DNA from: Serratia sp. H1w | Lineage (GTDB): Bacteria; Pseudomonadota; Gammaproteobacteria; Enterobacterales; Enterobacteriaceae | Direction of reading: 5' to 3' | Assembly (NCBI RefSeq): GCF_000633355.1 | Contig: NZ_AYMQ01000040.1 | Location: 29,266-93,265 of the forward strand | DNA: 64,000 nt | In this document: piece after piece, positions 1 through 8,593 of the stretch | Layout of the letters: each line of letters opens with the position of its first letter | Numbering within the stretch: position 1 is the stretch's first letter | Made by a program: the position numbers and the translations under genes | The notes under the pieces: generated by a model | Database searches by the model: none | Told to the model about the DNA's origin: nothing | The model's input: only the letters and a program-made list of their open reading frames with translations

Positions 1-418
1 CACTGCATCGCATCAATCGCCCTGGTTTATACGTTTACCCACCCGTTTTACACTGCCAGGGCAAAAAATCCTATGGCTTATACGGCTATCCGTCGTTTGA
101 ACGATTGAATTATAAGCATTGTTGTCCAAAGTATAGCCTATGTCTGTTTTCCGGGCGCAGAGCGGGTAGATGAAGAATTTTGCTCTGACTGTAAATTTTA
201 TCCGGCACCGGGATCTGTTTGCGTTTCATTATTCTACACTAGTGAATGTGGACCCCGCTTATTTCCTCTGATCGTTGCAAAGCGGTCAGAGGTTGTGGGT
301 ATCTTCGGGTCCGTAAGGTGCTAGGGGGATGGGAGCCAAGGCTCCGGCAGCATAAGGTATGAAGTAGGGCCGTTGGCCCGGCGGGTAGCCGGGATGGCAA
401 CGCCTTGAGGGGGCAATC
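1..418. other. Upstream region of uspB, no gene
   Basis: I see no supported coding region here. In E. coli uspA lies divergently upstream of uspB, but no UspA start is visible, so if the order is kept uspA lies outside the window. The last 90 bases form the GC-rich structured leader described separately. Confidence 0.6.
332..392 (+). promoter_or_regulatory. Hairpin-rich leader of uspB
   Basis: Three short GC-rich inverted repeats follow each other just before uspB: GGAGCC/GGCTCC (332-337 and 340-345), GGGCC/GGCCC (367-371 and 375-379) and CCGGC/GCCGG (378-382 and 388-392). The second and third overlap, so they cannot both form at once. The run ends about 15 bases before the GAGGGGG ribosome-binding site. 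An untranslated leader with alternative structures is an inference; no promoter was assigned. Confidence 0.45.
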
Positions 419-754
419 ATGATTAGTACCATCGCGCTGTTTTGGGCATTGTGTGTGGTCTGTGTGATTAACATGGCCCGGTATTTTTCTTCTCTGCGTG
501 CGCTGCTCTTTGTTTTGCGCGGCTGCGACCCGTTACTGTACCAATATGTCGATGGCGGGGGGTTCTTTACTTCGCACGGCCAGCCGAGCAAGCAGATACG
601 CCTGGTGCGCTATATCTTCACGCAACGCTATGTTGAGCATCATGATCCGGAGTTTATCCGCCGCTGTCAGCGTGTGCGCAGCCAGTTTGTGCTGACATCT
701 TCGCTGTGTGGCCTGGTGGTTATCAGCCTGGTGGCGTTGGCAATCTGGTATTAG
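419..754 (+). CDS. uspB: Universal stress protein B
   Basis: This 111-residue protein matches E. coli UspB in length and almost throughout in sequence. It has an N-terminal membrane segment (about residues 2-20), a charged middle with a conserved [10 protein letters not shown] stretch (about 47-56), and a C-terminal membrane segment (about 90-110). It is therefore an inner-membrane protein. In E. coli it is sigma-S dependent, contributes to stationary-phase ethanol resistance, and has no known biochemical activity. The start is set by a strong GAGGGGG site six bases upstream of the ATG. It converges with pitA, as in E. coli. The unusual point is the structured leader in front of it. Confidence 0.95.
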   Translation: MISTIALFWALCVVCVINMARYFSSLRALLFVLRGCDPLLYQYVDGGGFFTSHGQPSKQIRLVRYIFTQRYVEHHDPEFIRRCQRVRSQFVLTSSLCGLVVISLVALAIWY

Positions 755-770
755 CCCGCGGGTTTCAGGG

Positions 771-800
771 CAAAAAAAATGGCGGCCATGTGGCCGCCAT
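771..800 (-). terminator. Intrinsic terminator of pitA
   Basis: Read on the minus strand, an 8-bp stem (ATGGCGGC/GCCGCCAT, loop of six) is followed by eight U residues. It lies between the convergent uspB and pitA and ends pitA transcription. On the plus strand the hairpin follows the uspB stop but has no U run. Confidence 0.85.
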
Positions 801-818
801 TGTCTTGCTGGGCAATCG

Positions 819-2327
819 TCAGATCACTTTCAGCGCCAGCCAATACAGGCCGCCGGAAAGCAGGATCGAGACTGGCAGGGTCAGTACCCAGGCCAGCAGG
901 ATGTTCTTGACGGTTTTGCTCTGTACGCCACCACCGTCCACGATCATCGTCCCGGCAACCGCCGAAGAGAGTACGTGGGTGGTGGAGACTGGCATACCGG
1001 TGTAGCTGGCCACGCCAATCGACAGGGCGGCCGTCATCTGTGCCGACACCCCTTGAGCGTAGGTCATGCCTTTCTTACCGATTTTCTCACCGATAGTCGT
1101 AGCAACACGACGCCAGCCCACCATGGTACCGAGAGACAGCGCCAAGGCCACCGCTACGATAATCCAGGTTGGTGCATACTCAACGGTTTCCAGCAGGTCT
1201 GAACGCAGGTTCTTCAGGAAACGTTGGTCGTCGAGTGAGGTTTCCGGCAGCTTGGCAACCTTGTCTGCGGTTTCCGTTACGCACATCAGCAGGCGGCGCA
1301 GATGGCTGCGCTGGTCAACCGTCAGTTGATCGTAGCTTTGCAGATTGTTCAGCAGGCTCAGGGAACGGTCTACGGCGATCAGCGCACGTGAACTGTCACA
1401 ATGGAATTCCACTGGCTGATTAGGCGTTGGTGTCACCACATCTGTCGGTGCAGGAACCAATGGTGCCTGCACGCTGACATGCGCCAGTGAATCGCCATGC
1501 TGTTGGTAGAATTGCTGCAGGTGGCTCACGGCATCACGAGTACGGGTAATGTCGTAACCGGTCGCACTCATGTTGAGCACGAAGCCCGCAGGAGCAACAC
1601 CGATCAGCACCAGCATAATCAGACCGATACCTTTCTGACCGTCGTTCGCGCCGTGTGAGAAGCTCACGCCGATAGCCGACAGGATCAGCGCGATACGCGT
1701 CCAGAACGGTGGCTTACGTTTGCCATCGACCTTCTCACGTTCCGCCGGAGTCATATGAATACGCTGACGTTTTTTGGTATTGCTCCAATAACGGCGCAGC
1801 ACAAACACCATCAGTCCGGCAATCATCATCCCGACCAGCGGTGAGAAGATGAGTGACAGGAAAATGGTGATCATTTTTGGCACGTTCAGCGCGTCAACCA
1901 CGGAGGTGTTGGTCACCAACGCATTGGTCAAGCCGACACCGATAATGGCGCCAATCAGGGTGTGGGAGCTGGAGGCCGGCAGCCCGAAATACCAGGTGCC
2001 GAGGTTCCAGATAATTGCCGCCAACAACATGGAGAAGACCATGGCTAACCCGTGTGCTGAACTGACGTTCAACAACAGATCGGTTGGTAGCAGGTGCACA
2101 ATGGCGTAGGCAACACTCAAACCGCCGAGCATCACGCCAAGAAAGTTGAACAGGCCAGCCATAACGACCGCAATTTGCGAGCGCATAGCACGGGTATAAA
2201 TTACAGTAGCGACCGCATTGGCCGTATCATGGAAGCCGTTAATGGCTTCATAGAACAGCACGAACAACAATGCGAGAATTAACATCAGGCCGGTATGGAA
2301 ATCCAGGCCAGTGAACAAATGCAGCAT
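819..2327 (-). CDS. pitA: Low-affinity inorganic phosphate transporter PitA
   Basis: This 502-residue inner-membrane permease of the PiT family takes up neutral metal-phosphate complexes with protons. It carries both family signatures, NGFHDTANA (residues 30-38) and GANDG (226-230), in two membrane halves separated by a large hydrophilic loop (about 245-400). The loop is the part most divergent from E. coli PitA (499 residues). The frame is open 72 codons further upstream, but the ATG at 2327 begins MLHLFTGLD, which matches the E. coli N-terminus, so the extension is rejected. The intergenic region to yhiN is shared by divergent promoters. Confidence 0.95.
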   Translation of the reverse strand: MLHLFTGLDFHTGLMLILALLFVLFYEAINGFHDTANAVATVIYTRAMRSQIAVVMAGLFNFLGVMLGGLSVAYAIVHLLPTDLLLNVSSAHGLAMVFSMLLAAIIWNLGTWYFGLPASSSHTLIGAIIGVGLTNALVTNTSVVDALNVPKMITIFLSLIFSPLVGMMIAGLMVFVLRRYWSNTKKRQRIHMTPAEREKVDGKRKPPFWTRIALILSAIGVSFSHGANDGQKGIGLIMLVLIGVAPAGFVLNMSATGYDITRTRDAVSHLQQFYQQHGDSLAHVSVQAPLVPAPTDVVTPTPNQPVEFHCDSSRALIAVDRSLSLLNNLQSYDQLTVDQRSHLRRLLMCVTETADKVAKLPETSLDDQRFLKNLRSDLLETVEYAPTWIIVAVALALSLGTMVGWRRVATTIGEKIGKKGMTYAQGVSAQMTAALSIGVASYTGMPVSTTHVLSSAVAGTMIVDGGGVQSKTVKNILLAWVLTLPVSILLSGGLYWLALKVI

Positions 2328-2632
2328 AAGCGTTACGCCAGGTTTGTGGACATGAACGCCGCGCATTATCGGCGACAACCGGTGTCGGGGAAAAGGAAAA
2401 TATGACGTTTTTTTAATTTGCCTGCTGCCAAGGGGCGCTTGGTCACGGCTGAATCGATGCAATTTCAGCATGTTACCGCTATTTACGCCCGTTAACATTT
2501 TCTTACGTTGGCGTTGCCCACCGATGCCTTTACAATCCCTCACCGTGGATTTAGCGGTATACAGGCAGCGAAATGGCGTAAAATGCGCGCTACTTGCCGC
2601 GATTGTTGTGGTTATTGCAAAGAGAGGTCTGG

Positions 2633-3826
2633 GTGGAACAGTTCGATGTTGTCGTTATTGGTGCGGGTGCCGCTGGGATGTTTTGTGCTGCGCAGGCAGG
2701 GCAACTCGGTTGCCGGGTACTGTTACTCGACAACGGTAAAAAACCAGGCCGCAAGATCCTGATGTCTGGCGGTGGGCGCTGCAACTTTACCAATATGTCG
2801 GTAGAACCGGCAGCCTATCTCTCGAATAACCCTCATTTCTGCAAATCGGCATTGGCGCGTTATACCCAATGGGATTTTATCGATCTGATTAACCGCTACG
2901 GTATCGCCTATCACGAAAAAACGCTGGGGCAGCTGTTTTGTGATGACTCAGCGCAACAGGTGGTCGAGCTGTTGGTGAAGGAGTGCGAGCTGGGTCAGGT
3001 AGTCACACGCCTGCGCAGCGAAGTGCTGAGCGTCGAAAAAACCGACGCTGGCTTCGAATTGGCGCTTAACGGAGAGAGTGTAAGTGCTCGCTCACTTGTG
3101 GTGGCGAGCGGCGGACTTTCGATGCCGGGCCTGGGGGCCACACCCTTTGGTTATAAGCTGGCAGAACAGTTTGGCCTGAAAGTATTACCCACTCGGGCTG
3201 GTTTGGTGCCTTTTACACTGCATAAGCCGTTGCTGGAGCAATCTCAGGCGCTGTCTGGCGTTTCGGTTCCTGCCGTGGTTACGGCAGAGGATGGCACCAG
3301 TTTCCGCGAAAGCATCCTGTTTACTCACCGCGGGCTTTCCGGCCCGGCTATCTTGCAGATATCCAGCTACTGGCAGCCTGGTGAGTTTGTGAGCATTAAC
3401 TTACTTCCTACGCTTGACCTGGCGGGCTTCCTGAACGAACAGCGCCAGGCACATCCCAATCAGAGCCTGAAAAATACCTTGGCTTTGCACCTGCCCAAGC
3501 GCCTGGTGGAATTGTTGCAGGAGTTGGGACAACTACCAGAGGCCACGCTCAAGCAGCTCAATCCCGCGCAGCAGGCGGCGTTGGTAGAAAGTTTGCAGAG
3601 CTGGCGTGTACAGCCCAATGGCACCGAGGGCTACCGTACAGCGGAAGTGACTCTGGGCGGTGTGGATACCAAGGCGCTTTCTTCCAAAACCATGGAAGCG
3701 AACAAGGTGCCGGGCCTGTACTTTATCGGTGAAGTGGTAGACGTGACGGGCTGGCTGGGCGGCTATAACTTCCAGTGGGCCTGGAGTTCTGCCTGGGCCT
3801 GTGCTCTGGCCTTGGCTAAACAATAG
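2633..3826 (+). CDS. yhiN: HI0933-family FAD-dependent oxidoreductase YhiN
   Basis: This is a 397-residue flavoprotein of the HI0933/YhiN family. An N-terminal Rossmann FAD motif GAGAAG lies at residues 10-15. The family motif GGRCNFTN follows at 47-54. The C-terminal FAD-closing segment contains [20 protein letters not shown]. The substrate of the family is unknown. The chosen start is GTG at 2633: it follows AGAGAGG at good spacing and gives the N-terminus of E. coli YhiN (MERFDAIIIG). The longer frame from 2594 has no ribosome-binding site. It is divergent from pitA, as in E. coli. Confidence 0.9.
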   Translation: MEQFDVVVIGAGAAGMFCAAQAGQLGCRVLLLDNGKKPGRKILMSGGGRCNFTNMSVEPAAYLSNNPHFCKSALARYTQWDFIDLINRYGIAYHEKTLGQLFCDDSAQQVVELLVKECELGQVVTRLRSEVLSVEKTDAGFELALNGESVSARSLVVASGGLSMPGLGATPFGYKLAEQFGLKVLPTRAGLVPFTLHKPLLEQSQALSGVSVPAVVTAEDGTSFRESILFTHRGLSGPAILQISSYWQPGEFVSINLLPTLDLAGFLNEQRQAHPNQSLKNTLALHLPKRLVELLQELGQLPEATLKQLNPAQQAALVESLQSWRVQPNGTEGYRTAEVTLGGVDTKALSSKTMEANKVPGLYFIGEVVDVTGWLGGYNFQWAWSSAWACALALAKQ

Positions 3827-3992
3827 AATATTACCCAGCCATGCGATGCTGCGCCCGTGTGGATAATCAATCGTCCACTTTAGGAGCATTGGCGATAGGA
3901 ACAGTGCAAGTCATTAACTAATAATGGGGTCGGCTCGTACGTTCAGACAAGCGCACTCTATTATTCAAATAATTACATGGAAAGTTCTGCTC

Positions 3993-4733
3993 ATGAAAAT
4001 CAAATGCGGTTTAGCCTTGCTGGCCTCTCTGGTGCTGGTTGCCGGCTGTAGCCAATCTCTTACCTCTTCGCGCACGGCGGCTGAATCGGCCTCTGCACCG
4101 GCTCCGGTTGCCCAGGAACATAAACTGGGAACGGCTTGGGGCGAGGACGTGAGCTCCAAAGTGACCACGGTAGACGCAACGCGTCTGCGCCAGACACCCG
4201 ATAGCGTCGCCAAGGTGCTTTACAGCGCGGCTCCTGCCAGTAATGGGCAATACACCAATGAGATCGTGTTGTCCTCTGTCAGAATGCGAGTGCAGACCGA
4301 ACACAACCGTGATTTCGCGCTTAATCGTTATAAAAGCGGCGAGTTTTCCTTCTCAGCCAATGACGGTGAGCGCTACCAGCTGTTTTTCTATAACACCAGC
4401 CCCAGTAAAACCTATGAGGTAGTCACTGCCGTTGACGGCCTCGACGTGATCTCTGGCCGCAGTGGTTCTCTGCGCAATTCCGGCTATCTGGTGTCACCAA
4501 AAGGGACGCTGGTGATTGAGGGCTTCCGTAAAAGTGATTCGTCCGTTGCCGCGTTCCGTTTCGCAAAACCGGATGACTCCTACGCCGCGAGTTCGCTGGC
4601 GGGCGAAATAGAGAATACCGGCGTGATTGGTGTAGCGGTTTATGAAATGGCAAAGCCAGGCTTGCCGGATTGCCAACCACAGGCGTTCCCAGGCGATTCG
4701 CAATACGCCCCGGCCCCTTGTAAGAAAAAGTAA
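3993..4733 (+). CDS. Unnamed envelope lipoprotein
   Basis: This 246-residue protein has a lipoprotein signal: charged start MKIKCG, hydrophobic core, and lipobox LVAGC with the acylated Cys at about residue 20. The residue after the Cys is Ser, so outer-membrane sorting is likely. A low-complexity Ala/Pro/Ser linker (about 25-45) leads to a soluble domain. That domain contains DGLDVISGRSGS, a Gly-Tyr-Leu-Val-Ser-Pro stretch, EGFRKSDSSVAAFRF and GVIGVAVYE, a pattern I associate with an uncharacterised proteobacterial envelope family. Two C-terminal Cys residues (near PDCQP and APCKKK) could form a disulfide. The start follows GGAAAG at eight bases. No function is assigned. It stands alone, ending at a GC hairpin. 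Confidence 0.75.
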   Translation: MKIKCGLALLASLVLVAGCSQSLTSSRTAAESASAPAPVAQEHKLGTAWGEDVSSKVTTVDATRLRQTPDSVAKVLYSAAPASNGQYTNEIVLSSVRMRVQTEHNRDFALNRYKSGEFSFSANDGERYQLFFYNTSPSKTYEVVTAVDGLDVISGRSGSLRNSGYLVSPKGTLVIEGFRKSDSSVAAFRFAKPDDSYAASSLAGEIENTGVIGVAVYEMAKPGLPDCQPQAFPGDSQYAPAPCKKK

Positions 4734-4742
4734 TGACAGAAA

Positions 4743-4771
4743 AGCCCGGTCGGTATTCTGCCTACCGGGCT
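4743..4771 (+). terminator. Hairpin after the lipoprotein gene
   Basis: AGCCCGGT (4743-4750) pairs perfectly with ACCGGGCT (4764-4771) nine bases after the stop codon. No U run follows, so it may stabilise the 3' end or act only weakly as a terminator. Confidence 0.5.
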
Positions 4772-5065
4772 ACAGACCAGACAACTTCTCCCTGTTTTAA
4801 GTCGATGACGCAGGATCTCCCGTGCTCCATCGTGGCTATCGAACATACAGTGCGCTGCTGAGCCAGAGGGTGTGAGCACTGCTTCCTTACCGAAAATGGC
4901 ACCCCATTCCCTAAAGAGCACCGATCCCTGCTTATCGCGTTGCACTTGGCTGCCAGGACTAAGGTTTTGGCAGGTTTTCAACATAATAAATGGTGTATAG
5001 GAATTGTCTGGGTGGTAATAATTTTATTTTTGCAATTCTTGGGTTTTTGCAGAATATTCCTCTTT

Positions 5066-5130
5066 ATCTGCTGATCGCGTTTTCCTATTGGCTTTAAGAG
5101 GTAACTTGCGGGAAAACCCGTTTTTTTTTA
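5066..5130 (+). ncRNA. Candidate small RNA ending at an orphan intrinsic terminator
   Basis: A classic terminator stands here with no gene ending before it: CGGG, AAAA loop, CCCG (5109-5120), then nine T residues (5121-5129). The nearest upstream gene stopped at 4733 and has its own hairpin. A possible promoter is TTGCAA (5030-5035), a 17-base spacer and AATATT (5053-5058), which would start a transcript of about 65 bases near 5066. The start is a guess. The alternative is that it terminates a long 3' tail of the lipoprotein transcript. Confidence 0.35.
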
Positions 5131-5266
5131 CCCAATTTCGCTTAGGAACAGGTCAAAACGCCGATAGGAATTTTATCTTTTTTTCAGTAAAAAAGTGGCT
5201 CTGGTGCAATTCTGCGAATTGTCTTAACAATGGTGGCAATATAAAAAATCGGCGATCTTTGTGCAA

Positions 5267-5282
5267 TGTGACCTATATCAAT
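5267..5282 (+). promoter_or_regulatory. Possible CRP/FNR-type site
   Basis: TGTGA, six bases, TCAAT reads as a CRP-family dyad with one strong half. On the other strand TTGAT begins an FNR-like half-site. It lies about 145 bases before the 100-residue gene. The two regulators cannot be told apart from this alone. Confidence 0.35.
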
Positions 5283-5425
5283 AAACCATGGCTGGAAAAA
5301 CCTATCTTGTATAGGGCCAGCTTGGTTAGGGGCGTTTACGTTTTGTTGTGTGTCGTTAATGCATGTTAACGTGCTGCTCATTATTCAAATCTTGGCAAGG
5401 CAAAGAGTCTTAGAGGAAAGTGGTT

Positions 5426-5728
5426 ATGCCATGGAGTCATGAAATTCAACAGGCAATTACCTTGTTACAGGCATGCCAACATCGTCATCTGGACAGTCTA
5501 CCCTGTCCAGCCAGGGGGGATGAACCTGGTGCCGTAGGGACTTGTGCAGAAAAAATCATGCCGTCGATTATCCTGCTGAATGCGTTTGCCGATGTGCTTC
5601 CGCAGCATCAGGAATTACATCGCCTCGGTATGGTGCTGGAAGCCCAGGGCCTGATTGAAAAGCTAGCCCCAGGGGAGAGCTATAGCCAAAGTGCATTAGG
5701 GTACTTGCGCGCTCAGATCGAACCCTGA
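5426..5728 (+). CDS. Hypothetical 100-residue protein
   Basis: I do not recognise this protein. It is probably cytoplasmic: no signal peptide or membrane segment is visible. It appears largely helical, with an N-terminal MPWSHEIQQAITLLQACQH stretch, a Gly/Pro-rich middle with four Cys residues in total (about residues 17, 27 and 40 among them), and an amphipathic C-terminal half. Support for coding comes from a good ribosome-binding site (AGAGGAAAG five bases before the ATG at 5426), a long regulatory-looking upstream region with a CRP/FNR-like site, and ordinary codon use. A GTG two codons earlier sits on the ribosome-binding site and is rejected. It stands alone. Confidence 0.6.
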   Translation: MPWSHEIQQAITLLQACQHRHLDSLPCPARGDEPGAVGTCAEKIMPSIILLNAFADVLPQHQELHRLGMVLEAQGLIEKLAPGESYSQSALGYLRAQIEP

Positions 5729-6222
5729 CAGTTCCATTAGTGCCCCTTCTATTTTAGCGAGGGGTTGCTTTTTGGTTAGTATGGTACACCGCGCTATTAG
5801 CGAGCTATTTATTTCAGCGTATTCTGAAGTGAGGCAGTAATTTACGTGTAGGGCTCAGGGGCAATATAAGGTAAATGTCTCATTTTTTTCACTGATATAA
5901 CTTAGCGGATCCTTATGATTGCCGCCCAGCTTAATATTAATTATTTTTACACGCAGACATATAACCCTGTCGTTGAGTGTTAATACTGTCAGCCGTATTC
6001 GTGCAGTATTAATCCGCCGCCAAGAGTTACCTCAATGCCGCTCGGCCCAGTAACCTTTTTTCATACCAGCAGTTCTCGGCATGTCTTACCCTAACTGCTT
6101 CACGGACTGACTAACGGCTTGCCTGAATGTTTTTACAGGCAGAAAATACCCTCATGGATTTCAGCTTGCGGCCAGCAGTTCGCAGCTGAAAAAGGGGAGT
6201 CGTGTAACAAGCTGGAGTGAGC
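5729..6222 (+). promoter_or_regulatory. fetA upstream region with two inverted repeats
   Basis: This gene-free stretch of about 490 bases holds two clear dyads. TTAATACTG (5980-5988) and CAGTATTAA (6004-6012) form a perfect 9-bp inverted repeat around 15 bases, operator-like in its AT content. Closer to fetA, TTTCAGCTTGCG (6159-6170) pairs with CGCAGCTGAAA (6181-6191) with one bulged T and a 10-base loop. This hairpin ends about 20 bases before the fetA ribosome-binding site, so it should lie in the mRNA leader. A weaker GCCTG/CAGGC pair lies at 6121-6140. No Fur box was seen. Confidence 0.5.
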
Positions 6223-6900
6223 ATGAAGGGCAGTAATGAAATACTGGTATTGGAGGGAGTCCATTATCAAATCGACGAGCAGGTTATCCTGGACGCCGTT
6301 TCTTTCACCTTGAAGTTAGGCGAATTCAAGCTGATCACCGGGCCTTCAGGGTGTGGCAAAAGCACCTTGTTAAAGATAGTTTCCTCCTTACTTAGCCCAA
6401 TCCGTGGCAGCATTACCTTCAACGGTAAAAATATCGATGATATTGCCCCGGAAGAGTACCGTAAGCAGGTTTCTTATTGCTCCCAAACGCCAGTTCTGTT
6501 TGGTAATACCGTCTACGATAACCTGGCGTTACCCTATCAAATTCGCCAGTTGAAACCTGATGAGAAGAAAATGCATGAGGGTCTGGCACAGTTGGCATTG
6601 CCGGATAGCATGTTGAAAAAAGGTATCGACGAACTCTCTGGCGGTGAGAAGCAACGTATTTCCTTGATCCGGAATCTGCAGTTTATGCCAAAGGTACTGC
6701 TGCTTGATGAGATCACCAGTGCTCTGGATGAAGACAACAAGCGAAACGTCAACGAGTTGATCCAGCGCTTAGTGGCCGATCAAGGTCTGGCGGTGCTATG
6801 GGTTACGCATGATAAAGATGAAATCGAGCATGCTGACGAGGTGATCACCTTGCCAGTGAGTCGCGTCAACAGCCAGGAGTCCCCCCATGAATCAGCATAA
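6223..6900 (+). CDS. fetA: Iron export ABC transporter ATP-binding subunit FetA
   Basis: This 225-residue ABC ATPase has the same length as E. coli FetA (YbbL). Walker A GPSGCGKST is at residues 40-48, the signature LSGGEKQR at 138-145, Walker B VLLLDE at 158-163 and the switch His at 196 (WVTHDKDE). With FetB it forms an inner-membrane exporter linked in E. coli to iron homeostasis and peroxide resistance. The ATG at 6223 follows CTGGAG at six bases. A GTG two codons upstream overlaps that site and is rejected. fetB overlaps its last 14 bases, so the two genes are translationally coupled. Confidence 0.93.
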   Translation: MKGSNEILVLEGVHYQIDEQVILDAVSFTLKLGEFKLITGPSGCGKSTLLKIVSSLLSPIRGSITFNGKNIDDIAPEEYRKQVSYCSQTPVLFGNTVYDNLALPYQIRQLKPDEKKMHEGLAQLALPDSMLKKGIDELSGGEKQRISLIRNLQFMPKVLLLDEITSALDEDNKRNVNELIQRLVADQGLAVLWVTHDKDEIEHADEVITLPVSRVNSQESPHESA

Positions 6901-7660
6901 TATCACCAACGAGTCATTGGGTCTGTCGATGCTCCTAGTGCTGGTTGCGATTCTGATCAGTCACAAAGAGAAGTTGGCGCTGGAGAAAGACATTATCTGG
7001 AGCATTTGCCGCGCGGTGGTACAGCTGGTCATCGTCGGCTATGTTTTGAAGTATATCTTTGATGTCGATAATGAAATATTAACGGTGTTAATGGTGCTGT
7101 TTATCTGCTTCAATGCGGCATATAACGCGAAAAAACGCAGTAAATATATTGATAACGCGTTTACCATTTCGTTTATTGCCATTACTACCGGGGCGTCGTT
7201 AACGCTACTAGTGTTGGTATTGAGTGGCTCGATTGCCTTTACGCCAATGCAGGTGATCCCTATCTCTGGCATGATTGCGGGCAACGCGATGGTGGCGGTG
7301 GGTCTGTGTTACAACAACCTTGGGCAGCGTTTTAAAGACCAACAGCAGAAGATCCAGGAAATGCTCAGCCTGGGCGCTTCCCCTAAATTCGCTTCTGCGG
7401 CACTGATCCGTGACAGTATTCGTGCATCGCTGATCCCGACGATAGATTCCGCTAAAACGGTGGGGCTGGTTAGCCTGCCAGGAATGATGTCCGGCTTGAT
7501 CTTTGCCGGTATCGATCCGGTAAAAGCCATCAAGTATCAGATTATGGTGACATTTATGCTGCTTTCTACCGCCAGCCTGTCAACCATCATCGCCTGCTAT
7601 CTGGCTTATCGGAAGTTTTACAATCAGCGTGATCAACTGGTGGTTCGCACGCTCAAATAG
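6887..7660 (+). CDS. fetB: Iron export ABC transporter permease FetB
   Basis: This 257-residue membrane protein of the UPF0014 family (E. coli FetB/YbbM, 259 residues) has about seven hydrophobic segments. It includes the conserved cytoplasmic stretch with the SLGASP motif and an IPTIDSAKTVGLVSLPGMMSG region of the type expected to contact the ATPase. It starts inside the end of fetA with its own AGGAG site. In E. coli fetAB lies near cueR; here it is placed next to the inositol cluster, with which no functional link is evident. Confidence 0.93.
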   Translation: MNQHNITNESLGLSMLLVLVAILISHKEKLALEKDIIWSICRAVVQLVIVGYVLKYIFDVDNEILTVLMVLFICFNAAYNAKKRSKYIDNAFTISFIAITTGASLTLLVLVLSGSIAFTPMQVIPISGMIAGNAMVAVGLCYNNLGQRFKDQQQKIQEMLSLGASPKFASAALIRDSIRASLIPTIDSAKTVGLVSLPGMMSGLIFAGIDPVKAIKYQIMVTFMLLSTASLSTIIACYLAYRKFYNQRDQLVVRTLK

Positions 7661-7694
7661 GCACCTTTCACGCTACGCCGTATGTGGAAAGCGA

Positions 7695-7716
7695 AGCCCC
7701 CGAACCCACGGGGGCT
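7695..7716. terminator. Hairpin between fetB and iolI
   Basis: AGCCCCC (7695-7701) pairs with GGGGGCT (7710-7716) between two converging genes. It has no strong U run on either strand and could serve both directions. Confidence 0.55.
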
Positions 7717-7722
7717 ATGCGT

Positions 7723-8559
7723 TTATCCCTGCAGCAATGCGATACTTTGGCGGATCTCACGTTCGATATCGCCCTCTGTCCAAGTATTGAGTTGTGAAGA
7801 GAACGGCTCGAAGGAATAGATCCCCTGGTAGCCCAAACGCTCCAGGTTCTGCACTTGGATTACGCTCGCCAACCGGTCTTTATCGCTCAGCATAATGCGT
7901 TCTTCATCGCTCAATGCGCCTTTGATGCGTGGATCCTCGACGCCTGAGAGATGCACCAAACCAATCTGCTCAACTCGAATCTGAGCGTCGAACTCAGGTT
8001 GTGTCACGTCGCTCAGGTAGTGATGGAAAGTATCCAGCACCAGCTTATAGGGCGCGCCAGAGTCGTGAATGATTGATTGAGCCAGCAGGGAAGAGCGTAG
8101 CGAACTGATGCCAAAGCCTAGCGGCTCGACATAGCCTTCGACGCCATATTGTTTAAAGAGTGGGGCCAGCAGTTGTAGGGCTGCCAGCGTATCTTGCCTC
8201 TTCTGTACCTCGCTACGCCGATCGCTGGTGCTGCAATGTGGGCACATTACCAAGGCCTTGCTGTGGATCGCTTTCGCCTGGATCAGCAGCGCCTCGGCGT
8301 TTTTCAACAGTGCAGTCTGGTCTTCTAACAGGTTGAACATCCCCAAGGCGTTAATGGTGACGATCTCAATGCCGAACTCCGTGGCTAATGCATTTAGCTG
8401 CTCGTTGCTCAGGTTGTCGGTCACTTTACCGCTTGGCATATCGTTCCGCAGTTCGACCTTGCTCAGCCCACACTTCTTCACCAACTGGAAGAACTTCTCC
8501 AGCTCAAGGTTAGGGGCGATCTTACGGTTGATACAAAAACGTTCTAATGCAATGGCCAT
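7723..8559 (-). CDS. iolI: Inosose isomerase-like TIM-barrel protein (IolI family)
   Basis: This 278-residue sugar phosphate isomerase/epimerase-fold protein has the same length as Bacillus subtilis IolI (2-keto-myo-inositol isomerase). It shares the NAL-xx-FN stretch, LVLDTFHHY and the C-terminal SFEPFS. Likely metal ligands are E145, D176, H203 and E251. The PGxG segment that follows the DE(D/E)R motif in B. subtilis IolI is absent. It would interconvert 2-keto-myo-inositol and 1-keto-D-chiro-inositol, opening the pathway to other inositol isomers. It is 34 bases downstream of iolT and probably co-transcribed with it. A related epimerase of different specificity cannot be excluded. Confidence 0.75.
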   Translation of the reverse strand: MAIALERFCINRKIAPNLELEKFFQLVKKCGLSKVELRNDMPSGKVTDNLSNEQLNALATEFGIEIVTINALGMFNLLEDQTALLKNAEALLIQAKAIHSKALVMCPHCSTSDRRSEVQKRQDTLAALQLLAPLFKQYGVEGYVEPLGFGISSLRSSLLAQSIIHDSGAPYKLVLDTFHHYLSDVTQPEFDAQIRVEQIGLVHLSGVEDPRIKGALSDEERIMLSDKDRLASVIQVQNLERLGYQGIYSFEPFSSQLNTWTEGDIEREIRQSIALLQG

Positions 8560-8593
8560 AGTGCATCACTCCTGGAGATATTGGGGGGTAGAT

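Noticed and set aside
4640..4984. 114-codon minus-strand frame after the lipoprotein gene
   Set aside because: It overlaps the lipoprotein 3' end, has no ribosome-binding site, and shows no signal or domain, although part of it reads plausibly as protein.
5088..5369. 93-codon plus-strand frame
   Set aside because: It runs through the orphan terminator and the CRP/FNR-like site and has AT-rich, non-coding composition.
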